In this document: positions 53,787 to 61,743 of the stretch, in pieces
Layout of the letters: every line of letters starts with the position of its first letter
Position numbering within the stretch: the stretch's first letter is position 1
NCBI RefSeq assembly: GCF_014697545.1
Contig: NZ_JACJSA010000001.1
Span: 620,001-684,000, forward strand
Direction of reading: 5' to 3'
Length of the DNA: 64,000 nt
Origin: Oscillatoria sp. FACHB-1407
GTDB lineage: Bacteria > Cyanobacteriota > Cyanobacteriia > Elainellales > Elainellaceae
Notes under the pieces: model-generated
Seen by the model: only the letters and a program-made list of their open reading frames with translations
What the model was told of the DNA's origin: nothing
The model's database searches: none
Made by a program: the position numbers and the translations under genes

Positions 53787-54371
53787 ATGGCAACACTCAG
53801 AAAACACTTTTTCTCTACAAGTAGTAGCACTCAAAGAGGAATCATTCTCTGGCGACTGATCGTGATTTTTGTTGTATTGCTGATGATTGCAATATATATG
53901 CAGTGGATGTTAATCAATGCACCTGTTCAGACAAACTTTAATATGCAAGCACGAGGTATGGTCTTCAGCCTAACTCGCTTCCAGGAGTATTACTTTAAAA
54001 ATCATCAACGGTTCGCTGACTCCACACAAGCATTTCAAGACGAGTTTCAAATCGATGTTATTCCAGGGGCAAACGTTTACCATTATTCAATTCGCACTAC
54101 TCCCCAACTGACGCTGATCTACGGTATTCCCCACGCTTATCCCGTCAAAGTAAGGCGACAGTTTAGCGGGTTTACGTGGTACGAGAAGGTGTCACGCGAT
54201 CGCCTTCAAAGTTATGTAGGAGCCGTTGTAGCCCAACCGACGGCTGATGACTCCTACAAAGTCAGTTCAATTGTCTGTGAGACAGAGTTTGGTCAGTTAC
54301 CTCACACGACCCCACACCTTCAAAACGGTGAGTTAACGTGTGGTTCTGGTACAACTCCCTATCGTCGGTAA
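53787..54371 (+). CDS. Type IV pilin-like protein, second of a tandem pair
   Basis: 194 residues, five bases after its paralogue. Helix LWRLIVIFVVLLMIAIYMQWML, then LTRFQEYYFKNHQRFADSTQ and TTPQLTLIYGIPHAYPVKVR parallel the first copy's RVQQAYYLDHQQFATS and PPLILIYSIPKEP. The C-terminal SSIVCETEFG and TPHLQNGELTCGSG match as well. No prepilin cleavage site. An ancient tandem duplication; role unknown. Confidence 0.75.
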   Translation: MATLRKHFFSTSSSTQRGIILWRLIVIFVVLLMIAIYMQWMLINAPVQTNFNMQARGMVFSLTRFQEYYFKNHQRFADSTQAFQDEFQIDVIPGANVYHYSIRTTPQLTLIYGIPHAYPVKVRRQFSGFTWYEKVSRDRLQSYVGAVVAQPTADDSYKVSSIVCETEFGQLPHTTPHLQNGELTCGSGTTPYRR

Positions 54372-54379
54372 ACGCTCTC

Positions 54380-54484
54380 ATATAGCTTTGGTCAGCAAGC
54401 TTAAAACAAAGGTTACGACTCCAAACCTGATTCTAGGGGAGCTTTCTGACTCGCCTCCGCCCCATCGCATATGGCTACGGCTAT
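54380..54484 (-). repeat. MITE-like element, copy C
   Basis: The reverse complement starts ATAGCCGTAGCCATATGCGA, TGGGGCGGAGGCGAGTCAGA and ends TTAAGCTTGCTGACCAAAGC TATAT. Full-length relative of copies A and B, in opposite orientation, between convergent genes. Confidence 0.85.
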
Positions 54485-54489
54485 CTCAA

Positions 54490-54975
54490 TTAACGAGCTT
54501 CTTCTATCGCAACTTCTAGCCGACGCATTACTTCTTGTTCTGCGCCTCCAGCATTGCCAACCGTTTCCAAAGCGGTTTGTCCAGAGCTATTCTCTAATGT
54601 CGGGTCGGCTCCCGCTTCGAGTAATCGCTCCACGGCTGTTAAATTAACCCAACTTGAGGCATTCATCAACGGAGTGTAGTTGCCCGAAACCAGCCCAACG
54701 TCTGGATTGGCTCCAGCATCTAACAACATATCCATCACGTCAAACCCTCCCTTGGGTCCAGTCGCTAAATAGAGCAGCGATTGTCCCTGCGCATCTACAT
54801 AATCAGGATCGCCACCTGCTGATAACCACTGTTCCACAAACTCGACATCGTTTGCTTTGACAGCTTCTTCAATGGATGCAGACGGGCGATCGCTCTGTGG
54901 GAACAACTGATTTATGTCGCTGCATCCTTGTGTTAACCCAATCACCATCAAACCAGTAATAATTGTGTGTTTCAT
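54490..54975 (-). CDS. Ankyrin-repeat lipoprotein
   Basis: 161 residues. Signal peptide with lipobox: MKHTIITGLMVIGLTQGC, Cys 18 being the lipidated residue. Then about four ankyrin repeats: EAVKANDVEFVEQWLSAGGD, QSLLYLATGPKGGFDVMDML, TPLMNASSWVNLTAVERLLE, QTALETVGNAGGAEQEVMRR. An exported, membrane-anchored protein-binding module. Its start overlaps the end of the methyltransferase gene by four bases, so the two are coupled. Confidence 0.9.
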   Translation of the reverse strand: MKHTIITGLMVIGLTQGCSDINQLFPQSDRPSASIEEAVKANDVEFVEQWLSAGGDPDYVDAQGQSLLYLATGPKGGFDVMDMLLDAGANPDVGLVSGNYTPLMNASSWVNLTAVERLLEAGADPTLENSSGQTALETVGNAGGAEQEVMRRLEVAIEEAR

Positions 54976-55601
54976 CCTATTTTGTCAGCCTGAATCAGTT
55001 GCAAACTCCCTCCCGCATACCGTTTGAATCGCTTCACTACAAATCCTTTTTCTGTTAACACGTTTGGCAGGTTCAGTTGAACAAAGTCCCAGGCGGTTTG
55101 ATGTTCAAACAACCAGAGAAACCCATATAGATTCAACCGAAATACCCAATTTTTAGGACGATGAAAGTCAATTTGAGTAAAACATCCCCCTGGTTTCAAC
55201 ACACGATGAACTTCTTGCACAATTTGTAGACATTGTTCAGGCTGCATTTCATGTAATGTGGCACTGGTGTAAACAATGTCAAACTCGTTATCCGCAAAAG
55301 GCATTTCTTCTGCCCATGCCTGCACATACTCCGCCTGTGGAACCCGTTGTTTTGCCCGCTTTAACGGCACTGCATCCGCATCTAACCCAATCACATGGTG
55401 CGATCGCTCCACTAAATATTGCGTTCCCTGTCCACTCCCACAACACAAGTCCAACACCTTCATCTCTGGATAAATTTCTAAACCCTCTAGTGGCAACTGG
55501 CGAAATCGAGGCTCACCCCCCACTGCCAGCGATGACATCCCCACAATCAGGTCAAACAACCATTGATAGCGATAACTGAGCGATCGCAATACAGTAGCCA
55601 T
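54972..55601 (-). CDS. Class I SAM methyltransferase (Methyltransf_11-like)
   Basis: 209 residues. Motif I KVLDLCCGSGQGTQYLVE (about 48-65), then VIGLDADAVPLKRAKQRVP, DNEFDIVYTSATLHEM and VHRVLKPGGCFTQIDFHRP. It resembles small-molecule or quinone-type methyltransferases; the substrate is unknown. The C-terminal lobe FRLNLYGFLWLFEHQTAWDF is hydrophobic and may bind a lipid-like substrate. Overlaps the ankyrin gene by four bases. Confidence 0.9.
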   Translation of the reverse strand: MATVLRSLSYRYQWLFDLIVGMSSLAVGGEPRFRQLPLEGLEIYPEMKVLDLCCGSGQGTQYLVERSHHVIGLDADAVPLKRAKQRVPQAEYVQAWAEEMPFADNEFDIVYTSATLHEMQPEQCLQIVQEVHRVLKPGGCFTQIDFHRPKNWVFRLNLYGFLWLFEHQTAWDFVQLNLPNVLTEKGFVVKRFKRYAGGSLQLIQADKIG

Positions 55602-55723
55602 AGATCACGTGAAGTTGATTGTGGAATGCCATATTGTAATTCAGCATAATCCTGACTAACAAAAGCTTCACAGCTTACCTTCTGCTCGGTCACTGAAATG
55701 CCCTGGATGTGCTATTTTTCTTC

Positions 55724-56449
55724 ATGCCTATCGATGCAACTGAACAAACTCAAGCTCTCAATTGGCTACCTCCTGCACCCCCTACGCCTCTCATTTTTGA
55801 TGATGAAGAGCCTTTGGAAACAAATCGTCACCGGATTGCCATGAACGTGCTAATTCGTTCTCTTAAACAGGGTTGGTCAGAGAAACAGAATTACTTTGTC
55901 GGTGGCAATATGTTCATCTATTACAGTAGTCAGCAACTTCGCAATCGAGATTTTCGGAGACCTGACTTCTTCGTTGTCCTCAATGTCAAAAGTGACCCCA
56001 CTTGCAAAGGATGGGTGGTATGGGAGGAAGGTGGACGGTACCCTGATGTGGTAATTGAATTGCTCTCAGAGAGTACAGCTGAAGTCGATAAAGATGTTAA
56101 GAAGAACCTGTACGAACGAGTCTTTAAGACTCGTGATTACTTCGTCTTTGATCTATTTGACTCACAGTCTCTTCAAGGATGGAGTTTACATGACCAGCTA
56201 CAGTATCAACTGATTGTTGCTAATGAGCGAGGATGGTTATGATCACGGACTTTAGAGCTGTGGCTAGGGACATGGGAAGGTTGTGTGGAAGATGACACGA
56301 CTGAGTGGTTGCGGTTTTACGATGCAAAGGGTGATTTAGTATTCCTGCCTGAAGAGGCACTTCAACAACAATTAGAGCAAGAGCGACAATCACAAAACCA
56401 GTTAATGGAAAAATTACGACAACGAGGAATTGACCCCAATCAGCTGTAG
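55724..56449 (+). pseudogene. Uma2 family gene interrupted by in-frame TGA
   Basis: ATG 55724 (GTG 55709 also possible) opens a normal Uma2 protein: NRHRIAMNVLIRSLKQGWSE, FRRPDFFVVLNVKSDPTCKG, RYPDVVIELLSESTAEVDKD, KTRDYFVFDLFDSQSLQGWS. At 56240-56242 a TGA stops it after ANERGWL, where intact relatives read a Trp. Beyond it the same frame stays open to TAG 56447 and encodes the expected ending (LELWLGTWEGCVEDDTTEWL, FYDAKGDLVFLPEEALQQQL, coiled coil). A TGG-to-TGA change explains it. The 5' part alone keeps the nuclease core, so a shortened protein may still be made. Confidence 0.85.
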
Positions 56450-57003
56450 GAGTATCTCAGTTAATTAACCTCCCAGGAGTTTAATCCTTTGGTGTGCGAT
56501 CGCACGTCTTCATATTTCTGATCGAGTGCCCCACTTACTAAACCTGAATCACTATAGCTAGGGGTGGTGTCACAGGAGATCAGGTGTAATCTGTAGCAGC
56601 AATTTCTAGATCTGATATAGGAACCTACGTCCACCTTTTCCAAAGGATTAAGGGGAATCTTGTCCTGCAATGCGATTGTAGCTCCGACAATGCGATTGCA
56701 GCTCCGACAATGCCATTGCAGCTCCGACAATGCCATTGCAGCTTCGACAATGCGATTGCAGCTCCGACAATGCCATTGCAGCTCTTACAATACGATTGCA
56801 GCTCCGACAATGCCATTGCAGTCATTATATTAAGAGCTGATTTATAAGCAGAGCTTTCGTTCTCCCTAAATTTCCCTTCAAAAGAGGGACTTCAGCTTCC
56901 ATCAATTAAATAGAACAGCTATATATCAACAAAGACTGACATTACCTGTTAGTGGTTTTTCTCGCTGGGCACATTAAAGAAGTAATTTTTTAGAGGTCAG
57001 TAC
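56450..57003. other. 554-bp intergenic region with 20-bp tandem array
   Basis: Holds the array at 56668-56821; the flanks show no gene. Minus-strand frames across the array are repeat artefacts because the 20-bp unit shifts through all three frames. Confidence 0.7.
56668..56821 (+). repeat. 20-bp tandem repeat array, 7.7 units
   Basis: Units CAATGCSATTGCAGCTCCGA (S is G or C) start at 56668 and every 20 bases to 56808, with few substitutions. Units with CAATGCCATTG contain a perfect odd palindrome. The regular 20-bp pitch (about two helical turns) would place identical sites on one DNA face, as in iterons or protein arrays. Confidence 0.93.
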
Positions 57004-57372
57004 ATGCCTTCCTCAGATGTTAGTAGACGATTGGCTCGTCAAATTATCGATCAGGATATTGATTCTTTGAATGGTCTTAATGCTGTAGGCGAATATACAA
57101 TCGCTCGTCCTGAAGGCTCACCCGCCAACTTAAAAGCGACCTATGCTGCAATGTTAGAACAACGACAAATTGAAGTTGAAAAATTAGCTGTCTATCGGGC
57201 TGCTGTGGATGCGGCTCGACAGGCAGAATGGGAATTTCACAACGCGGTTTTAGCAATGAAAGGAATGGTGCTCGGGCAATTTGGTCCTGATAGTGACCAA
57301 GTGCAAGCCATTGGCTTAAAGAAGAAGTCAAACCGCAAACGCCCAACTCGTCAAAAAGCTCAATCTGCTTAG
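57004..57372 (+). CDS. Hypothetical protein
   Basis: 122 residues. SSDVSRRLARQIIDQDIDSL, then a long helix AMLEQRQIEVEKLAVYRAAV DAARQAEWEFHNAVLAMKG and a basic C-terminus KKKSNRKRPTRQKAQSA that could bind nucleic acid. No named family is recognised. A ribosome site (TTAGAGG) precedes the ATG, and codon usage looks normal, so it is probably real. Next to the RHS island but transcribed towards it. Confidence 0.7.
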   Translation: MPSSDVSRRLARQIIDQDIDSLNGLNAVGEYTIARPEGSPANLKATYAAMLEQRQIEVEKLAVYRAAVDAARQAEWEFHNAVLAMKGMVLGQFGPDSDQVQAIGLKKKSNRKRPTRQKAQSA

Positions 57373-57541
57373 CCCCCATTAGCTCAGTATGTTTTTAGCG
57401 ATCGCGTTCGTTTTGTAAGCAAGCTTCAACGAGTGCGATTGTTTTATTTTGAGTTAATTTGGGCGATCGTTCTAGCTGTAATAACACTTGGAGGGTAATC
57501 AATTTTCTGATTTTAGAACGGTTGAGCCGAATGTAGCATAC

Positions 57542-57739
57542 CTACACTTATGATGCCTATGGAAACTTGGTGCGCTCCAGTGGGGCGGTTGAAAACAACT
57601 ACTTGTACCGAGGAGAACAGGTTGACCCCAACATTGGAATGCAGTATCTCAGAGCAAGATACTATGACCAAAATACTGGAAGATTTGCTAGCACTGACCC
57701 CTTTGAAGGGTGGCAAGAGCAACCAATGTCAAGGCATCG
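57542..57739 (+). repeat. 198-bp inverted repeat, left arm (RHS core)
   Basis: Matches the reverse complement of 60452-60649 at 196 of 198 positions by eye (two changes, at about 57689 and 57692). It encodes the C-terminal RHS core YTYDAYGNLVRSSGAVENNY through PMSRHR. Both arms begin at the same base of the core, and each is preceded by an in-frame stop. Confidence 0.95.
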
Positions 57740-58400
57740 TTACGTTTATGGAAATGATAATCCTCTGACGTACAGCGACCCAAGTGGTTTATTTGGCTTA
57801 GCTGAACTAACTGCTACCGCAAAAACTTTGGCAGAGCTTGGGGGAGCAATGTTTGCTGTTCAGTATACAGCTGTTCAAGTTATTCGAACACTTGCAAAAG
57901 AAGAAATTGAATGGACTGGTAAACAGTTTTCGGCAAGTGTGAGTGCAGGTACCAGATTCCCAGCAGGTACATCGTTAGGAGGTATATATACTATTGCCGA
58001 TTCTTCATGGTATCCCAAAGCAAGTGGTGGATATGAAAGGTATGTTGGTGGAGAGTGGTTTACGATGTTAGGGGGAGCTGGTGTGGCTTTGAGACCTGAA
58101 ATACTGGGAGGGTTAGGGGGATCTTTCTTTATAGGTGATGCTACCCTCCAATCTCCTATGATTTTAGGGGCGGGACCAGAAACACTATCCGGAGGTACAG
58201 TTTCTATAGGTGCTGCAATTGGTTTAGCAATAGGTGGCAGTTATACCTTGTTTCTTCAAATGGGTTACGCTTCTGGTAATTTTAGCTGGCTTCCCACGAT
58301 AGGAACAGGGATTGGAGCAAGTCTTGATGCCTTAGTTGGAATCTCAATACCTACAAAAATAGGAAGATATGAGTATACATCAACTCCTCTACCTTCCTGA
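57567..58400 (+). CDS. Orphan RHS C-terminal tip 1 (fragment)
   Basis: The open frame begins at about 57537, just after a TAG; the TTG at 57567 is only a formal start. Residues 1-75 are the RHS-associated core (YLYRGEQVDPNIGMQYLRAR, YYDQNTGRFASTDPFEGWQE, YGNDNPLTYSDPSG). After DPSG comes a unique C-terminal domain of about 200 residues, Gly-rich with alternating hydrophobic strands (GGAGVALRPEILGGLGGSFF, SIGAAIGLAIGGSYTLFLQM). In RHS proteins this variable tip is normally a toxin. Here the rest of the RHS shell is missing, so it is an orphan cassette. A membrane protein follows 77 bp later as candidate immunity protein. Toxin family not recognised. Confidence 0.85.
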   Translation: MVRSSGAVENNYLYRGEQVDPNIGMQYLRARYYDQNTGRFASTDPFEGWQEQPMSRHRYVYGNDNPLTYSDPSGLFGLAELTATAKTLAELGGAMFAVQYTAVQVIRTLAKEEIEWTGKQFSASVSAGTRFPAGTSLGGIYTIADSSWYPKASGGYERYVGGEWFTMLGGAGVALRPEILGGLGGSFFIGDATLQSPMILGAGPETLSGGTVSIGAAIGLAIGGSYTLFLQMGYASGNFSWLPTIGTGIGASLDALVGISIPTKIGRYEYTSTPLPS

Positions 58401-58477
58401 TTTAGAGCTTGTTTTCTAAGATTCTCGCTTTTTGATTCCTAAGTACAAAACATAATTATTTTTGGCAAAAATCAACC

Positions 58478-58996
58478 ATGCATTTATCAGATCAGCAAAG
58501 CCGACGGCTGATTAGCACACTTATTTTAGTAATGCTTATAGCATTTATATTTGGTCGTAAGAGTGAAATTCTTACAATCACACTTGTAGGTTTAGCCTTT
58601 CTTTTTATAAATAAGCCTAATTTTCAAAGGCTTGTCCAAGAGCCAATTCTAGAATCTCAAAAGAAAAAAATAGTACAAAGATTGAACACTACTTTTGTTA
58701 TCAGTGTTTTGCTTTATGTATCAAGTCCTTTAACAGTAGGAGTTTTTGAGCTAATAACTAGTTTGCGGCCTTCCTTCGCAACAGGAACTTATGAATATAA
58801 CGACTTAGTATTTGTTCAGACACTTCATAGCATACAGTTTTCTTTATGGTTACTTCAGTTATATTGGTTGTGGTTAAGCAGACAAGGAAAGTTCCTGTTT
58901 AAGTTGCTTAAAAATGTTTGGATTACTAGATTTTTCTGGACATTGTCAGTTTTTATAGATGTTATTTGGTCCTTCTATCATTTCTCAAACAAATGA
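58478..58996 (+). CDS. Multi-pass membrane protein, candidate immunity protein of tip 1
   Basis: 172 residues with about four or five hydrophobic segments: LISTLILVMLIAFIFG, ILTITLVGLAFLFI, TTFVISVLLYVSSPLTVGVF, SLWLLQLYWLWL, FFWTLSVFIDVIWSFYHF. AT-rich and unlike the flanking genes in base composition. No family recognised. It directly follows the RHS tip on the same strand, the normal position of an immunity gene. A membrane location suggests the tip acts at or through the membrane. This assignment is inference. Confidence 0.75.
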   Translation: MHLSDQQSRRLISTLILVMLIAFIFGRKSEILTITLVGLAFLFINKPNFQRLVQEPILESQKKKIVQRLNTTFVISVLLYVSSPLTVGVFELITSLRPSFATGTYEYNDLVFVQTLHSIQFSLWLLQLYWLWLSRQGKFLFKLLKNVWITRFFWTLSVFIDVIWSFYHFSNK

Positions 58997-59175
58997 CTAC
59001 TGTGGTCGTTTGTCCAGATGCATCCGTTTCACTCAGCAATTTGGCTGTTGGGACCATAAGTTTAATAGGTGGTATGACTGAGTGCATCCGTCTCGCTCAG
59101 CTTATTGCGATCGCGTCATAGATAAAAGTCGGTTGTATTTACCTTAAAAAAACATGTCTTTGATTTTATCTCTCA
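58997..59175. repeat. Junction between the two RHS halves, with 19-bp direct repeat
   Basis: TGCATCCGTTTCACTCAGC (59020-59038) is repeated as TGCATCCGTCTCGCTCAGC (59083-59101), two mismatches, 63 bp apart. It lies at the centre of the mirror-image structure, between the two convergent membrane-protein genes. Confidence 0.8.
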
Positions 59176-59757
59176 TTAATGAATTTCCTCGGAGTCTACT
59201 AGTGATCTGTCCTTTATATAGAAAAGATCTATGAAGTTTTTAATTTGTAGTGATATAAAACTTGAGTAAGCAGGAACAAAAAAACAAATAGGAGCTAGCT
59301 GAGATAGTTGAGTTAGAAGTAATGATTGATTACTTTTTAGAGTAAGAATCTGAAATACTTTTAGTAAGTTTACTAGAACAATCATTGCCAAGCCTGGAAT
59401 AAGAATTGAACACATAGAGAGATTTGATATTCGTAATCCACCGGTACGTATAACTTGATCATCGACATACTCAAAATAGCTCCAATCACCCATAAGCATG
59501 TAAAAGGTTTCACTTGAAATGGAGCCATCAAAGTTATATTTGACAAGAACATGAGAGTACTTTTCAGGACGACGCTGTGAAAGTGGTGTATATTCTCTTT
59601 TATTGAATAGCTGAGATGATGATGTACTGACGTTATATCTTGATCGGAGAATTATACGAACAATTACACCAACCATTAATGCTATTAGCAGCTGTACAGT
59701 AACTAATACCAGTATTATTTGCAGATAGCGACAAGGATTAACAAAATATTGAGACAT
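59176..59757 (-). CDS. Membrane protein, candidate immunity protein of tip 2
   Basis: 193 residues with an N-terminal helix (LQIILVLVTVQLLIALMVGVIVRIIL), a middle soluble part (SHVLVKYNFDGSISSETFYM) and two C-terminal hydrophobic segments (MCSILIPGLAMIVLVNLLKV; LAPICFFVPAYSSFISLQI). Not similar to the 172-residue protein of the other half. It is encoded downstream of RHS tip 2 (60-bp gap) on the same strand, again the immunity position. Confidence 0.75.
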   Translation of the reverse strand: MSQYFVNPCRYLQIILVLVTVQLLIALMVGVIVRIILRSRYNVSTSSSQLFNKREYTPLSQRRPEKYSHVLVKYNFDGSISSETFYMLMGDWSYFEYVDDQVIRTGGLRISNLSMCSILIPGLAMIVLVNLLKVFQILTLKSNQSLLLTQLSQLAPICFFVPAYSSFISLQIKNFIDLFYIKDRSLVDSEEIH

Positions 59758-59817
59758 GGTCTTACCTATTTGAATACCTCAATTGAATGGCTTTTTCGGA
59801 AATCATCACGATACTAT

Positions 59818-60624
59818 CTAAAAACTTGTACTGGCGAGTATAGAAATACCAGTAGAAATTCCTCCTCCATACTCATATCCCACAGATTCCCCATCTACAG
59901 AAAAACCTCTTGCGATTCCTCCGCCAGCTATACCAAATAGAGTGATGCCACCTTCTAATTCTGGTAATCCTGGAAGACTAATCCCAACACCACCTGATGC
60001 AAATACTCCTGTGAGATCATTTAAACTTGCAGGACCTACCAACGAGCGAGAAATAGCTTTCACAGATCCTCTTGTAGAGGATGCAAAAAAACCTACTCCG
60101 TAATCTGCTCCGATTATCAGCCATGACCCCTGTAAGTTACGATTGGTTGATCTTAACCTCAATACACTGATTGATGCCCCAGGACCAAAGTTAGGATCGA
60201 AGCCCAACAAACCTCCAGGAAGACCAAATGAGTTTGTTGTCAAAGTTCCTTCCCAATCAGTAAGGGAGTTCTGAAAATTTCTCCTAATTATATTAAGTCC
60301 TAATCCAACTGCTACAGCACCAACAGTAATTGCTGTAAACTCCAAAACTTTTTGTACTTCGAGTCCGCCTAAAAGACCGGGTAAGGAAAGATCAGCACTT
60401 CTTCCACTTGGATCAATATATTTAATCGGATTATCATTCCCGTACATATACCGATGCCTTGACATTGGTTGCTCTTGCCACCCTTCAAAGGGGTCAGTAC
60501 TGGCAAATCTTCCAGTATTTTGGTCATAGTATCTTGCTCTGAGATACTGCATTCCAATGTTGGGGTCAACCTGTTCTCCTCGGTACAAGTAGTTGTTTTC
60601 AACCGCCCCACTGGAGCGCACCAA
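59818..60624 (-). CDS. Orphan RHS C-terminal tip 2 (fragment)
   Basis: 268 residues from a formal TTG start; the frame begins at about 60658 after a TAA. The first 75 residues are almost identical to tip 1 (same inverted-repeat core), changing to YMYGNDNPIKYIDPSGRSAD. The following 190 residues differ from tip 1 but share a Gly-rich, hydrophobic style (GLNIIRRNFQNSLTDWEGTL, SWLIIGADYGVGFFASST, GGITLFGIAGGGIARGFSVD). As for tip 1, the RHS shell is absent. Probably another polymorphic toxin-type tip; no known toxin motif is seen. Confidence 0.85.
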   Translation of the reverse strand: MVRSSGAVENNYLYRGEQVDPNIGMQYLRARYYDQNTGRFASTDPFEGWQEQPMSRHRYMYGNDNPIKYIDPSGRSADLSLPGLLGGLEVQKVLEFTAITVGAVAVGLGLNIIRRNFQNSLTDWEGTLTTNSFGLPGGLLGFDPNFGPGASISVLRLRSTNRNLQGSWLIIGADYGVGFFASSTRGSVKAISRSLVGPASLNDLTGVFASGGVGISLPGLPELEGGITLFGIAGGGIARGFSVDGESVGYEYGGGISTGISILASTSF

Positions 60625-60649
60625 GTTTCCATAGGCATCATAAGTGTAG
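60452..60649 (-). repeat. 198-bp inverted repeat, right arm (RHS core)
   Basis: Reverse complement of 57542-57739 with two mismatches. The recombinase gene starts 35 bp outside this arm. Confidence 0.95.
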
Positions 60650-60683
60650 CTATGGTGAATTTAGTTATTGAGAACCAGACACT

Positions 60684-61564
60684 ATGCAAACAACCGAATC
60701 AATGTCATTTATGCCTTCAGCTTTAGCCGAGGTACAAACCAACGAAGAATTGATTGAGCTGTGGCTTTACGGCAAAAGCCCTCACACGGTTAATGCTTAT
60801 CTGAGAGATATCAAAATTTTTTTACCTCTATTGGAGATAAGCCCCTTCAATCTGTGACACTGAATAACCTTCAAACCTTTGCCAAAACCCTGATCAAACA
60901 GGGATATTCTCCTGCAACACAGAAACGGCGCATCAATACCATTAAATCTCTATTAGGGTATGGCTATGCTCTGGGGGTACTCTCTGTAAACGTTGGTAAA
61001 TTACTCAAACCACCCAAAGTCAAAAATACATTAGCCGAACGTATCCTGAGCGAAACGCAGATTCATTCCATGATGGCTCTTACCCCCAACGAGCGGGATC
61101 GGCTTTTGTTACGGTTGATTTATGCCACAGGTGCGCGAGTTTCTGAAATCAGTTCCCTCTGTTGGCGAGATGTTCAGTCCGCTGGGCAAGGGCAAGGACA
61201 AGTGACCTTGTTTGGCAAAGGTAACAAAACTCGCATCATTATTTTTAGCCAGGAAACCTGGCAACAGCTTCAACATCTCCGAGGAGAGGCATCACTAGAT
61301 GAACCTGTTTTCAAAGGCTATCGGGGCAAAGCACTGAGTAGACACCAAATTCAACGAATTGTCAGAGAAGCCGCCAAACGAGCTGGAATTGAAGGAGCCG
61401 TTTCTCCGCACTGGTTGCGTCATGCCCATGCGTCTCATGCGATCGAACGAGGTACCCCCATTGCATTAGTACAAGCTACATTGGGTCACGCCAGCACTAC
61501 CACAACTGGAATGTATTTACATGTGCGCCCGAAAGCATCCAGTGCCTTGTATCTGTCGGTATAA
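60684..61564 (+). CDS. Tyrosine recombinase (XerC/D type) split by a -1 frameshift at T TTT TTA
   Basis: The N-terminal frame, ATG 60684 to TGA 60857 (57 residues), contains the start of the core-binding domain (ELIELWLYGKSPHTVNAYLR). The continuation is in the -1 frame, open through 60824 to TAA 61564 (SIGDKPLQSVTLNNLQTFAK, then catalytic domain). Catalytic residues are Arg in TGARVSEISSLCWRD, Lys in GKGNKTRIIIF, HxxR in SPHWLRHAHASH, His in TLGHAST and Tyr in TGMYLHVRP: a complete set. The frames meet at 60818-60824, where zero-frame codons TTT TTA form T TTT TTA. A -1 slip gives 293 residues, normal for Xer proteins. GAGAGA nine bases upstream resembles a stimulatory Shine-Dalgarno. Either programmed frameshifting or a one-T deletion. 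Confidence 0.85.
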
Positions 61565-61743
61565 CGTTGTAAATTGAGCGATCGCTTAAAGTAGAAACGT
61601 GTATTTCCTGATACTAAATTGTATCGTCTCTTTGAACACGAAAAAGTTAGAGAACAGTTATTGAGTGTTATCAGGTGATAGACAATTGGAAAACATGATT
61701 TAAAGACACTATTCTCCAAAGAATTGTTAGCAAAGACATCACA

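Noticed and set aside
56668-56821. Possible CRISPR array
   Set aside because: The 20-bp units are contiguous with no unique spacers, and no cas genes are present.
56461-56825. Minus-strand frames reading repeated ALSELQWHCRSCNGIVGA-like units
   Set aside because: A 20-bp tandem repeat reads open in all three frames; this periodicity, not selection, creates the frames.
60369-60689. 106-residue minus-strand frame overlapping RHS tip 2
   Set aside because: Alternative frame of the RHS core; the equivalent frame appears in the other inverted-repeat arm and has no domain.
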